A stretch of DNA of 64,000 bases from UBA2428 sp002343545 (GTDB taxonomy: Bacteria; Bdellovibrionota; UBA2428). The notes beneath the pieces were generated by a model. The model had not been told where the DNA came from. It worked only from the letters and a program-made list of their open reading frames with translations, and did no database searches. Positions 17,239-25,139 of the stretch are shown here, piece by piece (position 1 is the stretch's first letter; the number at the start of each line of letters is the position of its first letter). Location of the stretch: assembly GCA_937952285.1 (NCBI GenBank), contig CALFZE010000057.1:32953-96952 (forward strand), written 5' to 3'. Both the position numbers and the translations under genes were made by a program.

Positions 17239-18278
17239 TGGCGGAATCCGTTTTGGTTTTGCAGACGGCCTTCCTGGGCGATTGCATCCTGAGTTTGCCG
17301 TTCCTGGCCCGGCTCGCCGAGCTCGAGCCTAACCGCGAGATCCACATCGTCACGGCTCCAGCCGGCGAGGGCGTCTTCCGTCGGGCGCTGGACCGCGGGC
17401 TCGCGGGGATGAGTCATCGCACGCGGCTGCTTCTCTACCGGAAGCGGGGCGAGGACGCCGGCTTCCGCGGTTTCTTGGCCTTGGCGTCGCGCGTTCGACG
17501 TTCGGGTCAAGTCGAGAAGGCTTTCTGCCTGCAGCGGAGCGCCCGCACGGCCGCCCTCGCGATCGCCTCGAAGGCCCGCGAGCGCATCGGCTTTTCGAGC
17601 GGCGCGGCCTCTTATCTCTACACGAACTCGGTCGGTCGGGACTGGAACTCGGGTCGTTCCGAGATCGAAAAGAATCTCGATCTTTTGCGGGCCGCTTATG
17701 GTCGCGAGGTCGCGCCCTGGGACCCGCGTACGGCGCCTTCGATTCTGGGCCCAGATGACGAGACGCCGCGGCGCTCGCCCGAAGCCCCCGTGCTCATCGC
17801 GCTCGGCAGCCCTTGGCCCACCAAGCGATGGCCCACGCGCCACGCCAAGGAACTCGTCGTGCGTCTCCTGGCGCGCGGCCAAAGGGTCAAGCTCGTGGGA
17901 GATCCTTCCGCGGTGCCGCTCGCGGCCGAAGTCCGGGCGGGAATCACGAGCCCCCTCCTCGAGGATCTCTGCGGGCGCACGAGCATCGCGAGCTGGCTGG
18001 ACGAGATCGCGGCCGCCAAAGTCGTGGTGAGTGGAGACTCCGCGGCCGTCCACGCGGCGAGCGACCTGCGGACGCCCGTCGTCGCGCTCTTCGGCCCGAC
18101 GCTGCCGGACTTCGGCTTCGCGCCCTGGCGCGCGGGCTCGCTCGCGCTGGGCGTGAGTCACCTCGAATGTCGGCCCTGCCACATCCACGGCCCCAAGGTC
18201 TGCCCGCTCGGCCACCACCGCTGTCTCGAGGACCTCGGCGGCGACCACGTCTACAAGCGTCTCCTTCGTTATCTCTAG
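17238..18278 (+). CDS. Family 9 glycosyltransferase (heptosyltransferase-like)
   Basis: A 346-residue GT9 protein, the family that adds heptose to the LPS inner core. The N-terminus L-V-L-Q-T-A-F-L-G-D is the first Rossmann fold's loop. L-G-S-P-W-P-T-K-R-W and V-S-G-D-S-A-A-V-H-A-A are the donor-site motifs. The C-terminal cluster C-x2-C-x7-C-P-L-G-H-H-R-C is common in GT9 members. I use ATG 17238, which has a GGGG site upstream, over the overlapping GTG at 17235. The ~100-bp palindrome begins 4 bp after the stop. Confidence 0.85.
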   Translation: MAESVLVLQTAFLGDCILSLPFLARLAELEPNREIHIVTAPAGEGVFRRALDRGLAGMSHRTRLLLYRKRGEDAGFRGFLALASRVRRSGQVEKAFCLQRSARTAALAIASKARERIGFSSGAASYLYTNSVGRDWNSGRSEIEKNLDLLRAAYGREVAPWDPRTAPSILGPDDETPRRSPEAPVLIALGSPWPTKRWPTRHAKELVVRLLARGQRVKLVGDPSAVPLAAEVRAGITSPLLEDLCGRTSIASWLDEIAAAKVVVSGDSAAVHAASDLRTPVVALFGPTLPDFGFAPWRAGSLALGVSHLECRPCHIHGPKVCPLGHHRCLEDLGGDHVYKRLLRYL

Positions 18279-18281
18279 GGG

Positions 18282-18382
18282 GCGTCAGGCACTTTTTGGT
18301 AGCGCAGCTGCGTTAGGCTCTGCCCGCCAAAATCAACGCGAGGAAAGCTAACGCGGCTGCGCTACCAAAAAGTGCCTGACGC
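18282..18382. repeat. Palindromic element, family A copy 1
   Basis: Arms of about 34 nt (18282-18315 and 18349-18382) are inverted repeats with one mismatch, beginning GCGTCAGGCACTTTTTGGTA, around a ~33-nt centre. A second copy lies at 55273-55374. It begins 4 bp after the glycosyltransferase stop and nearly fills the gap before cmk. No ORF inside. REP- or MITE-like. Confidence 0.85.
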
Positions 18383-18414
18383 CTTCCCAGTCGCCTGCTA
18401 GGGTCGACGGCTTC

Positions 18415-19167
18415 ATGAGCTTGAAAATTGTGGGGTCCTCGACGGGCTCGAAACGTCTTCCGATCGTCGCGATTGATGGCCCGGCCGGCGCCGGCAAGAG
18501 CACCGCCGCGCGCTTGTTGGCCCAGCAACTCGGCTTCATCATGATCGACACGGGCGCGCTTTACCGCACCTTGGCGCTCAACGCCCTCGAGCGGGGGATC
18601 GCCTTGAACGACGAAGATCAGCTGGCCTTGCTTTGCTCGGCGCTGCGCTTCCAGTTCGGCACCCTCGAGAAGCCCCACCTCGGAGCGGACGGCCTGCCGG
18701 TCATCCCGCGCCTTCCGATCTACTGCAACGGCATCGACGTGACGGACTCGATCCGGACCCCCGAGCTCGGCATGGCCGCTTCGAACGTCTCCAAGCTCCC
18801 CAAGGTTCGCGATGCGCTGCTCGAAGTGCAACGCGTCTTCGGCCGCGAAGGCGGCATCGTCATGGAAGGCCGCGATATCGGCACCGTGATTTTCCCGGAT
18901 GCCGAGGTGAAGTTCTACCTCACGGCGTCGGTCGAGAGCCGCGCGACCCGGCGCTGGGAAGAGCTCAAGGCGGCGGGCATCGAGCGCGAGCTCGAAACGG
19001 TCATCCGCGAAACGCAGGCGCGTGACGAGCAAGACATGAACCGCAAGATCGCGCCCCTCCGCTGCGCCGAAGGCGCGCAAATCATCGACTCCACCGCGAA
19101 AACTCTCCCCGATGTCGTGGCCGACATGGCCCAACGCGTACGGGCCTACCTGCGCGACGCGACGTGA
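18415..19167 (+). CDS. cmk: Cytidylate kinase
   Basis: A 250-residue NMP kinase phosphorylating CMP and dCMP. The P-loop is D-G-P-A-G-A-G-K-S-T at about residues 21-30, followed by I-D-T-G-A-L-Y-R, the CMP-binding signature. G-R-D-I-G-T-V-I-F-P-D near residue 155 and the C-terminal D-S-T segment are also conserved. The ATG at 18415 adds about 15 residues before the first strand, a modest extension. Its stop overlaps the lnt start, so the two are coupled. Confidence 0.95.
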   Translation: MSLKIVGSSTGSKRLPIVAIDGPAGAGKSTAARLLAQQLGFIMIDTGALYRTLALNALERGIALNDEDQLALLCSALRFQFGTLEKPHLGADGLPVIPRLPIYCNGIDVTDSIRTPELGMAASNVSKLPKVRDALLEVQRVFGREGGIVMEGRDIGTVIFPDAEVKFYLTASVESRATRRWEELKAAGIERELETVIRETQARDEQDMNRKIAPLRCAEGAQIIDSTAKTLPDVVADMAQRVRAYLRDAT

Positions 19168-20711
19168 TGAAAGGGATCTTCGAGCTCGGCTGGAAGAACT
19201 CGGTCCTCTGCGCGGCGCTCGTCGCCCTGGGCTTTCCGCCCTTCAATCTTTGGCCCCTGACTTGGCTCGGTCTCTTCGGTTTTTACCGGGCCGTGCTCGA
19301 CAACGACTTGCTCGACCGGAACGTCGCCCGCCGCGTGGGTTTTTGCTTCGCGCTCTATAATTTTTGCGTCACGAGCTTCGGGTTTTACTGGCTCGCCTAC
19401 ACGATCCACGAGTTCGCCAACCTCGCGTGGCCGCTCGCGGGTCTCGTGGCCGTCTTCGTTTTCGCGCTCGTTTCGATTTGGTCGGGCCTCGTGGGCGGTC
19501 TTTGGGGCCGCTACGGGGGGAGCCTGCACCGTCGCCACCGCCCCTGGGCGCTCGCCTTTCTCTTGTTGCTCCTGGACTCCTTCGATACGCGAATTTTTCC
19601 CTGGTCCATCGTCATGGGCATGGGCTCGCAGCGCGAGTTCCTCGCTTCGGTCTTCTGGCTGGGGACTTGGGGATGGCGGGTGCTCTTCTTCGGGCTGCTC
19701 CCGATCGTTTACCTGTGGAGCCGGCAGCCCGGCCTCGATGGGCGTCGACTGGCGTTTCGGCTCGTCGCGCTCTTCGGCGTCGTCTTGGGGGGGGCGTGGG
19801 GACTCGGGGCTTGGCAGATCTCGCGGCTCGAAGCCCGCTACCCCGAACGTCAGCCCGTTATCCTCATCCAGGGCAACATCGGCAACTTCCAGAAGAAGCT
19901 CACCAAGTTGGGCGTGGAGCCCACGGTCAACAACGTCTTGCGCATCCACGGCGATCTCTTTGATCGCATCCTGAACGAGAACTACCGCGGACGTCCGCCC
20001 GAGGCGGGCGAAGCCGAGCCTTGGTACGCCTGGCCCGAAACCTCGTTCCCCGGCTTTCCGGTGAGCGATCCCGGTCAACGTGCTTGGGTACGCGAGCGGC
20101 TGGATCGCACGCGCGGCCTTCACCTCATCGGCGCTTACGATCGGGCGCCGCAGGTCGAAGCGGGCCGTCGGCTCATCCTGGATTTCAACATCGTCGCGCT
20201 CTTCCACGAGGCCGTCGGCTACGTCTCGCACTACGAGAAGGTCAACCTGCTCGCTTGGGGCGAGTACGTGCCCTTCGGCGACCGCTACCCGCGGCTCTAC
20301 GAGATCTTCAGCGCCGTCAACCACTTCGGCCGCGGGCTCGAGGCCAAGGAGCTCGCGCATCCCGATCCCGAGGGCCCCGTTTTCGTGCCCCTGATCTGCT
20401 ACGAGATCCTCATGCCGGGCTTCGTCACGGATTTCGTGCGCAAGGCCGAGGCGGCTTACCCGGGCCGCGACGTCATCCTCGTGAACCCGGCCAACGATTC
20501 CTGGTACGGTCCGACCTCGCAGCCCTCGCAGCATAGCCTGCTCGCGCGTTGGGAAGTCGCGCGCCAAGGCGTGCCGATGATTCGTCCGACGAACACGGGT
20601 CTTTCGCAGGTCGTGGCGCCGTGGGGCGAGGTTCTTGCCGTCGGTCCTCGCGACGAGACGACCTTCGTGTCGGGGCAGATTCCGGTGCGCAAGACGCTCC
20701 GTTTGCGTTAG
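19167..20711 (+). CDS. lnt: Apolipoprotein N-acyltransferase
   Basis: A 514-residue inner-membrane enzyme that N-acylates the lipidated Cys of lipoproteins, upstream of the Lol system. Several N-terminal membrane helices (about 1-220) precede a periplasmic nitrilase domain. The catalytic triad is visible: E291 in W-P-E-T-S-F-P, K358 in Y-E-K-V-N and C411 in L-I-C-Y-E. W-G-E-Y-V-P-F-G-D-R is the family constant. The start is taken as ATG 19167, overlapping the cmk stop; GTG 19164 is an alternative. Function is confident. Confidence 0.95.
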   Translation: MKGIFELGWKNSVLCAALVALGFPPFNLWPLTWLGLFGFYRAVLDNDLLDRNVARRVGFCFALYNFCVTSFGFYWLAYTIHEFANLAWPLAGLVAVFVFALVSIWSGLVGGLWGRYGGSLHRRHRPWALAFLLLLLDSFDTRIFPWSIVMGMGSQREFLASVFWLGTWGWRVLFFGLLPIVYLWSRQPGLDGRRLAFRLVALFGVVLGGAWGLGAWQISRLEARYPERQPVILIQGNIGNFQKKLTKLGVEPTVNNVLRIHGDLFDRILNENYRGRPPEAGEAEPWYAWPETSFPGFPVSDPGQRAWVRERLDRTRGLHLIGAYDRAPQVEAGRRLILDFNIVALFHEAVGYVSHYEKVNLLAWGEYVPFGDRYPRLYEIFSAVNHFGRGLEAKELAHPDPEGPVFVPLICYEILMPGFVTDFVRKAEAAYPGRDVILVNPANDSWYGPTSQPSQHSLLARWEVARQGVPMIRPTNTGLSQVVAPWGEVLAVGPRDETTFVSGQIPVRKTLRLR

Positions 20712-20727
20712 CCGCGAAAGCGCCGTC

Positions 20728-21906
20728 TCAGCCGCCGGCGCGGATTCGGTAGCTGCGATGCTTGAGCTCGACCTTCACGCCGGGGAGACGGCGCACCCGG
20801 CTCAGCAGCTTATAGAAGCGCGCGTCGAGCGCGGGATCGTAGGGCTGCTTCCAGAGCCGCTCGATGATCTCTTCCTTGCGCATGGGCAGGTTGCGCTTGG
20901 CGAAGAGCGCGAGCAGGGCCTTCATCTTGGGCGTCATTTCGACTTCGACGCTTTCCGTCGGGGCTTCGCGCGGGGCGAGCTTGTCGAGACAACGGCCAAA
21001 GACGCCGAGGGCCTCGTCGGCGGGCTTCAGCGTAAAGTGCGCCGCGATCCGCTCGGGCGCGATCCGCTCGAGCTGGGTCCAGGCGGCCTCGGCCTCGCGC
21101 AGCTCGCCTTGTTCGAGGCTCCGCAGGACTTCCCACTTGAGGGCGTATTCTTTCTGGTCCCGGATCTCGGCCGGCCGCGCCGGCCACGCTTCGTTCCGTA
21201 GGAGGCAACGCAAAGCCTGGATCTCGAAGCGCGCGCGGGCGCTCTCGGGATCGCCGCGCGGGACCGTCGACTTGCGGTAGCTTTCGAAGGCTTCGTCCAG
21301 ACGCCCCGCGCGGGCGAAGACGTCGGCCGCGACGATACGGAAGCCGAGCGCGTCGATCGCCCGGCTGGGCAGTCGCAGGGCTTCGCGCATGCGCTCGCAG
21401 GCCGTCGCGTGCTCGCCGCGTTGGCTCGCCAAGGTCGCGAGGCTGCGCAGAACGCCGGCTTCTTCTTCGGCGTTCGCCCGGTGTCGTCGCGCCTCGAGGA
21501 GGCGCCGCTCCGCGAGCTCGAGCAAACCGAGGCGGCTCAAATCGACGGATTGGTTGTAGTTCGACAGGAAGAGCCCGCGCGCGTCGTCGGCGCGGGCGTA
21601 GCCTTCGGCCGCGCGCTCGTTCGCCACGACCGCGGCCTCGAAACGCCCTCCGCGTGAGAGCGCGGTCGCGCGAAGCATCTCGCGTTCGGCCTCGAAAAAG
21701 ACGTTCGGCGGACGCGGGAGCGCGTCGAGCGTCTCGAGGGCCCGCGACAGCTCGCCGTCCTTAAGGAGCGCGCGCGCTTGGAGCAAGGTCTTCTCGTGCT
21801 CGCCGAGTTGCTTGGACTTCAACGCACGCCGCCAGGCGTGGAGGTCGCCCGCGAGGTAGGCGGCGAGGGCCTTCTCGTAGAGGGGGGCGCGCCCGCGCAA
21901 AGTCAC
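20728..21906 (-). CDS. Helical-repeat protein with C-terminal winged-helix domain
   Basis: A 392-residue protein of unknown role. Residues about 1-290 are Leu/Ala/Arg-rich helical repeats resembling TPRs. The C-terminal ~75 residues (M-T-P-K-M-K-A-L-L, then E-E-I-I-E-R-L-W, ending in K-H-R-S-Y-R-I) look like an OmpR/SARP-type winged helix, here at the C-terminus. It may be a DNA-binding regulator, or a scaffold using the fold for protein contacts. The GTG start at 21906 overlaps the stop of the upstream protease by 4 nt, so the two are made together. No kinase or receiver domain is adjacent. Confidence 0.7.
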   Translation of the reverse strand: MTLRGRAPLYEKALAAYLAGDLHAWRRALKSKQLGEHEKTLLQARALLKDGELSRALETLDALPRPPNVFFEAEREMLRATALSRGGRFEAAVVANERAAEGYARADDARGLFLSNYNQSVDLSRLGLLELAERRLLEARRHRANAEEEAGVLRSLATLASQRGEHATACERMREALRLPSRAIDALGFRIVAADVFARAGRLDEAFESYRKSTVPRGDPESARARFEIQALRCLLRNEAWPARPAEIRDQKEYALKWEVLRSLEQGELREAEAAWTQLERIAPERIAAHFTLKPADEALGVFGRCLDKLAPREAPTESVEVEMTPKMKALLALFAKRNLPMRKEEIIERLWKQPYDPALDARFYKLLSRVRRLPGVKVELKHRSYRIRAGG

Positions 21907-23564
21907 GGGCCCCTCCGCCACCGCGCCGGATTCGGGCTGCGATCCAGGCGGCCGAAGGAGTGGTCGATCACGACGATTTCGTCGGGGCGATCGCGGTCGT
22001 GGACGAAGCGAGTCAAGCGGTAGTGGAGTTCGTCGTTCGGCGCGCCCCTCGACGACATCGAAAAGAGGACCTTCTCGCCGGCGCAGATCAGCTTGCGGAA
22101 GTGGCGGTTCTCGCAACGCAGCGAGGGGGCGCCGTCGCTCGCTTCGAGTCGCACGATCTTGGCGTCGCTTTCGAGCCGCATCGCGAAGTCTTGGATCTTG
22201 GCGGCGAAGTCCAGTCCCCGATCGATGAAGCGGGTCGGATTGAAAACGGGGAAAAGCGTTTGGGCACCTTCTTCGATGCGCAGGCGACCGGCCTTCGTGT
22301 CGAGGTCGAACTGAAGGGCCGAAGGCCCCGAATGCGTGTTCGTCCAACCCTCGGAGACCTGGGGGTCGCGCACGAAGACGAGCCGGTAGTCTCGGCGTCC
22401 CCGCGAGCTGTACACGCCGTCGAGACGCTTGAGGATCGCGGCGCGGGTCGAGCGGGGAAGCTCGCCGCCCTTCGGCCGAAGCACGCTTTTCGCGTTGCGG
22501 GGGAGGGGGCGTGCCCAGAGAAGGTAGTCGTCGAGCCCGTCGATCTGCGTCTCCCCGACCGAGAGAAGGAGCTGGCCCGGGAACTCGGGGGCTTCGAAGC
22601 CCTCGTCGGGTTCCGCGATGGCTTCGAGAATTTGCGCGCGGGTTTGGAAGGGGAGGCCCGGGCCCCCGCCGTTCATGTGAACGTTGTCGCCGCCATTCAT
22701 GTGAACGTTGTCGCCGCCGTTCATGTGAACGTTGTCCCCGCCGTTCATATGGACGTTGTCCCCGCCATTCATATGAACGTTGTCGCCGGCGTCGCAGCGG
22801 CCTCGGCAGCGCGAGAGGTGCACGGCCGAGAGACCCTCGATCGCTCGCGCTTCGACGTCCGTACCCGACGGCGTCTTGCCGCCGAGCCAAGCCACGACGC
22901 TCTCGATCGGGCGGGAGTAGGCGATGTTTTGGAAGGGAACGTAGCGGGTCAGGACTCCGGCCGGTCGCCCGTCGCGATCCCAGAGAATCGATCCGCTCCA
23001 CCCCGGACCGATGCGAAACGCGTGGATTTCGCGCAGGACCTCGGTCGGGTGCGAGCCCGTATGGAGCGTGCGGGTCATCGAGGGGCCGAGGCCCCCGCGC
23101 TTCCAATCGAGGTCGTGCGAGTAGCGTTCGAGCCGTTGCCGCCCCTCGAGCCGGAACGCTCGGTAGGCGACGTCGTCGTCCCGGTAGAACGGAATCTTGT
23201 CCCCGAGCTTCGGGTCGAGCGAAGGCTGGTAGAGGCAGGCCGCCTTCATCGCGTCCGGCACGCTCAACTCGGCAAGGTCCAGGCGCGCGCTGCGCGCGAT
23301 CACGTCGACGGGAAAGGTCTTGCCTTCGCCGTCGCGAAGCCGGGTCTTACCCTTTGGCAGCACGCAATGGGCGTTGCTGACGAGCCGGCAACGCTCGCCC
23401 ACGCGAAGGAAAGAAGCCGTGCAGCGGACCCGCCGGTTGTCCTCGACGGATTCGAGGGCGCGTACGGCCGCTTCGGGTTCGGCGCGCGCCGCTACCCACG
23501 ACGGGACGCCGATCGCCAGGAACGCGACCCGAGCGAAAACGATGGAACGGAAAGCCCCCGGCAC
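21903..23564 (-). CDS. Trypsin-like secreted serine protease with tandem octapeptide insert
   Basis: A ~553-residue exported protein with a trypsin/V8-like N-terminal domain. A signal peptide ends near A-R-A|E-P. Catalytic candidates are H66 in S-N-A-H-C-V, D97 in R-L-D-L-A-E-L and S190 in G-P-G-W-S-G-S. After the protease domain come five copies of an eight-residue unit (G-D-N-V-H-M-N-G) at about residues 259-300, then ~250 residues of unknown fold. GTG 23564 gives a compact signal peptide; a TTG at 23600 is possible, and neither has a well-spaced SD. Coupled to the downstream helical-repeat/winged-helix gene. Substrate unknown. Confidence 0.7.
   Translation of the reverse strand: MPGAFRSIVFARVAFLAIGVPSWVAARAEPEAAVRALESVEDNRRVRCTASFLRVGERCRLVSNAHCVLPKGKTRLRDGEGKTFPVDVIARSARLDLAELSVPDAMKAACLYQPSLDPKLGDKIPFYRDDDVAYRAFRLEGRQRLERYSHDLDWKRGGLGPSMTRTLHTGSHPTEVLREIHAFRIGPGWSGSILWDRDGRPAGVLTRYVPFQNIAYSRPIESVVAWLGGKTPSGTDVEARAIEGLSAVHLSRCRGRCDAGDNVHMNGGDNVHMNGGDNVHMNGGDNVHMNGGDNVHMNGGGPGLPFQTRAQILEAIAEPDEGFEAPEFPGQLLLSVGETQIDGLDDYLLWARPLPRNAKSVLRPKGGELPRSTRAAILKRLDGVYSSRGRRDYRLVFVRDPQVSEGWTNTHSGPSALQFDLDTKAGRLRIEEGAQTLFPVFNPTRFIDRGLDFAAKIQDFAMRLESDAKIVRLEASDGAPSLRCENRHFRKLICAGEKVLFSMSSRGAPNDELHYRLTRFVHDRDRPDEIVVIDHSFGRLDRSPNPARWRRGP
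22672..22791. repeat. Five 24-bp tandem repeats inside the protease gene
   Basis: Five direct 24-bp units (22672, 22696, 22720, 22744, 22768) begin TTCATGTGAACGTTGTC or close variants and encode an octapeptide in frame. The copies differ by only a few, mostly synonymous, changes. The unit length is a multiple of three, so copy-number changes would alter length without breaking the frame. Confidence 0.95.
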
Positions 23565-23600
23565 CTCTCTATTTTGCGGGAAGCCGAGGCCGAGGGTCAA

Positions 23601-23809
23601 AAAAGAATGTCAGGAAGTCAGTTATAGGGAGCCAGGTGGAGCCTGGCGGGTGTCGTGGCTTGTCGAAGTTTTAGACGGCCGTGACGTTTCCTGCGTTTTA
23701 ATGTTTTGCCTTCAAAATCAGATATTTGTGGCTTGGCCTGTCGTTGCCGTCGACACTTCGGTCGCGGAGCTTCGTCTCGCTCCGGGTGAAGATTCCGTGA
23801 TTTAGCCCC
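23601..23809. other. AT-richer intergenic stretch, no gene seen
   Basis: This gap between the protease gene and the lipoprotein gene at 23852 is visibly richer in A/T than its surroundings. It holds a 6-bp-stem hairpin (GCCAGG at 23631, CCTGGC at 23642) near the divergent side. No ORF or RNA gene is supported. It probably carries promoters for both flanking genes. Confidence 0.4.
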
Positions 23810-23825
23810 TGGCATGACGGCTGCA
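23810..23825 (+). promoter_or_regulatory. Candidate sigma-54 promoter of the lipoprotein gene
   Basis: TGGCATGACGGCTGCA matches the -24/-12 consensus TGGCACG-N4-TTGCW at 10 of 12 defined positions, with the invariant GG and GC correctly spaced. A start ~12 nt downstream would leave a short leader containing the GGGGAGAG ribosome site before ATG 23852. No enhancer-binding regulator is in the window. Confidence 0.4.
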
Positions 23826-23851
23826 ACGTTTGGCTTAGGGGAGAGAGCAAC

Positions 23852-24424
23852 ATGAACAAATTTCGGGGTCTCAAGAATCTTTGTCTTTTCGGTCTGCTGG
23901 TCGTCCTGAGCGCCTGCGCGCAATCGCGTCGCTCGCTCTTGGCGGGCCAGAATACGGACCAACTGTGGGAGCCGGTCGTGCTCTCCGCGAACGAAGCCAA
24001 TAACGGCGCTTCGCTTTACAACAACGCCTACTCGAACACGTCGAACCTCGGGAACTACGGGGCCCTCGGCAGCTTCGAGCTTCAGCCCAACATCTCGCGC
24101 AATAGCGCTTACCTTTACGTCTCGAACCTCGGCTTCAACCCGAGCGAGATCCCTTACCGCGTCCTCGCCCGCCGCACGGGCGAAAGCCAGTTCCTGCTTC
24201 TGAAGGATATGGTCACGGTGTCCTCGGGCGGTGAGATCGAGGTCTTCGCCAAGAGCGGCCACCGCATCGAGGACTACGAGACCTGGCGCATCGAGCTCGT
24301 CATCAACTACGACGCCCAGAACTTCCAGGTCCAAGCCCCGGCGGGTCAGGGCCTGCCGATCGTCCAGCAGACGGTCGACTACCCGGAGCTCTACACTTCG
24401 ACCGGCTCGACGCTGAACCGCTGA
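23852..24424 (+). CDS. Small lipoprotein of unknown function
   Basis: A 190-residue predicted lipoprotein: basic N-terminus, hydrophobic core and lipobox L-S-A-C with Cys at residue 22. The mature part starts with an Asn/Ser-rich stretch (about 45-75) and then a beta-rich region. It ends in a Thr/Ser-rich tail. I do not recognise a domain. A good SD (GGGGAGAG) precedes the ATG, and a sigma-54-like promoter lies just upstream, so it is probably monocistronic. Surface or periplasmic location is inferred. Confidence 0.75.
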   Translation: MNKFRGLKNLCLFGLLVVLSACAQSRRSLLAGQNTDQLWEPVVLSANEANNGASLYNNAYSNTSNLGNYGALGSFELQPNISRNSAYLYVSNLGFNPSEIPYRVLARRTGESQFLLLKDMVTVSSGGEIEVFAKSGHRIEDYETWRIELVINYDAQNFQVQAPAGQGLPIVQQTVDYPELYTSTGSTLNR

Positions 24425-24605
24425 TTCGCTCCGCATCCATCGCCAAGTCCGCTTTCGCCGGCCTTCCTTGAAACCCGCGCTCTCTCCCAAGACGCCAGGG
24501 TTTCGGGAAGGCCGGCGCCTTTTCGCGCCCCGCCCAAAAAATAATGCCGGAAGGCGCAAAATCCCTTTGAGCGGCGGCGCGATTCCGCCGAAAAGAAGGG
24601 TGAGA

Positions 24606-25124
24606 ATGTCGACTACGAAACCGAGCGCCGCCAACTATCCCCCCGAAAAAACTCCCGTCGCCAAGGACCTCTTCACCCTCTGCACGAAAGAGAAGGTGGA
24701 TACCTGGCACGTCGTTCGTAACCACAACGCCCAGGGCATTGTGGACAAGGTCATCTGCAAGAGCTGCGGGTCGGAGCACAAGTACCGTGCGCCGAAAGCC
24801 GCCGCCCCCGCGCGGGCGTCGAGCCGCAGCGTGATTTTGCGGAGCGCTTCGGGCGCCCTGCTCGCGCGTCCGACCGTGGCCCCGACCGTGGCTCAGACCC
24901 GCGCCGACGCTGGCAAGTCCACGCTCGAGGAAACTTGGTTCAAGGGTTTGAAGAAGTGGGGCACCAAGGAAGTGAGCGACTTCTCCCCCGACACGTCCTA
25001 CCAGGCGGGCGAAGTCTTCGAACACTCCGTCTTCGGCAAGGGCGTCGTGCAGGCCCGTCGCGAGAATAAGATCGACGTGCTCTTCCAGATCGGTCTCAAG
25101 ACGCTCCCCAGCCGTCAGGGCTGA
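24606..25124 (+). CDS. Small zinc-ribbon-like protein with UvrD/PcrA-type C-terminal domain
   Basis: A 172-residue cytosolic protein. The N-terminal ~60 residues hold L-C-T, two His and C-K-S-C-G, enough for a metal-binding ribbon. A Pro/Ala/Arg-rich linker (about 62-105) follows. The C-terminal G-E-V-F-E-H-S-V-F-G-K-G-V-V and G-L-K-T-L pattern resembles the Tudor-like tail of UvrD/PcrA helicases that contacts RNA polymerase. That similarity is by eye only. A role in transcription is therefore a guess. ATG 24606 is preceded by GGGTGAGA. It converges on the secreted-protein genes. Confidence 0.6.
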   Translation: MSTTKPSAANYPPEKTPVAKDLFTLCTKEKVDTWHVVRNHNAQGIVDKVICKSCGSEHKYRAPKAAAPARASSRSVILRSASGALLARPTVAPTVAQTRADAGKSTLEETWFKGLKKWGTKEVSDFSPDTSYQAGEVFEHSVFGKGVVQARRENKIDVLFQIGLKTLPSRQG

Positions 25125-25139
25125 GAGCGCGTTTTCGGT

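Noticed and set aside
22672..22791. CRISPR array
   Set aside because: The 24-bp units are directly adjacent with no spacers, lie in frame within a gene, and no cas genes are nearby.
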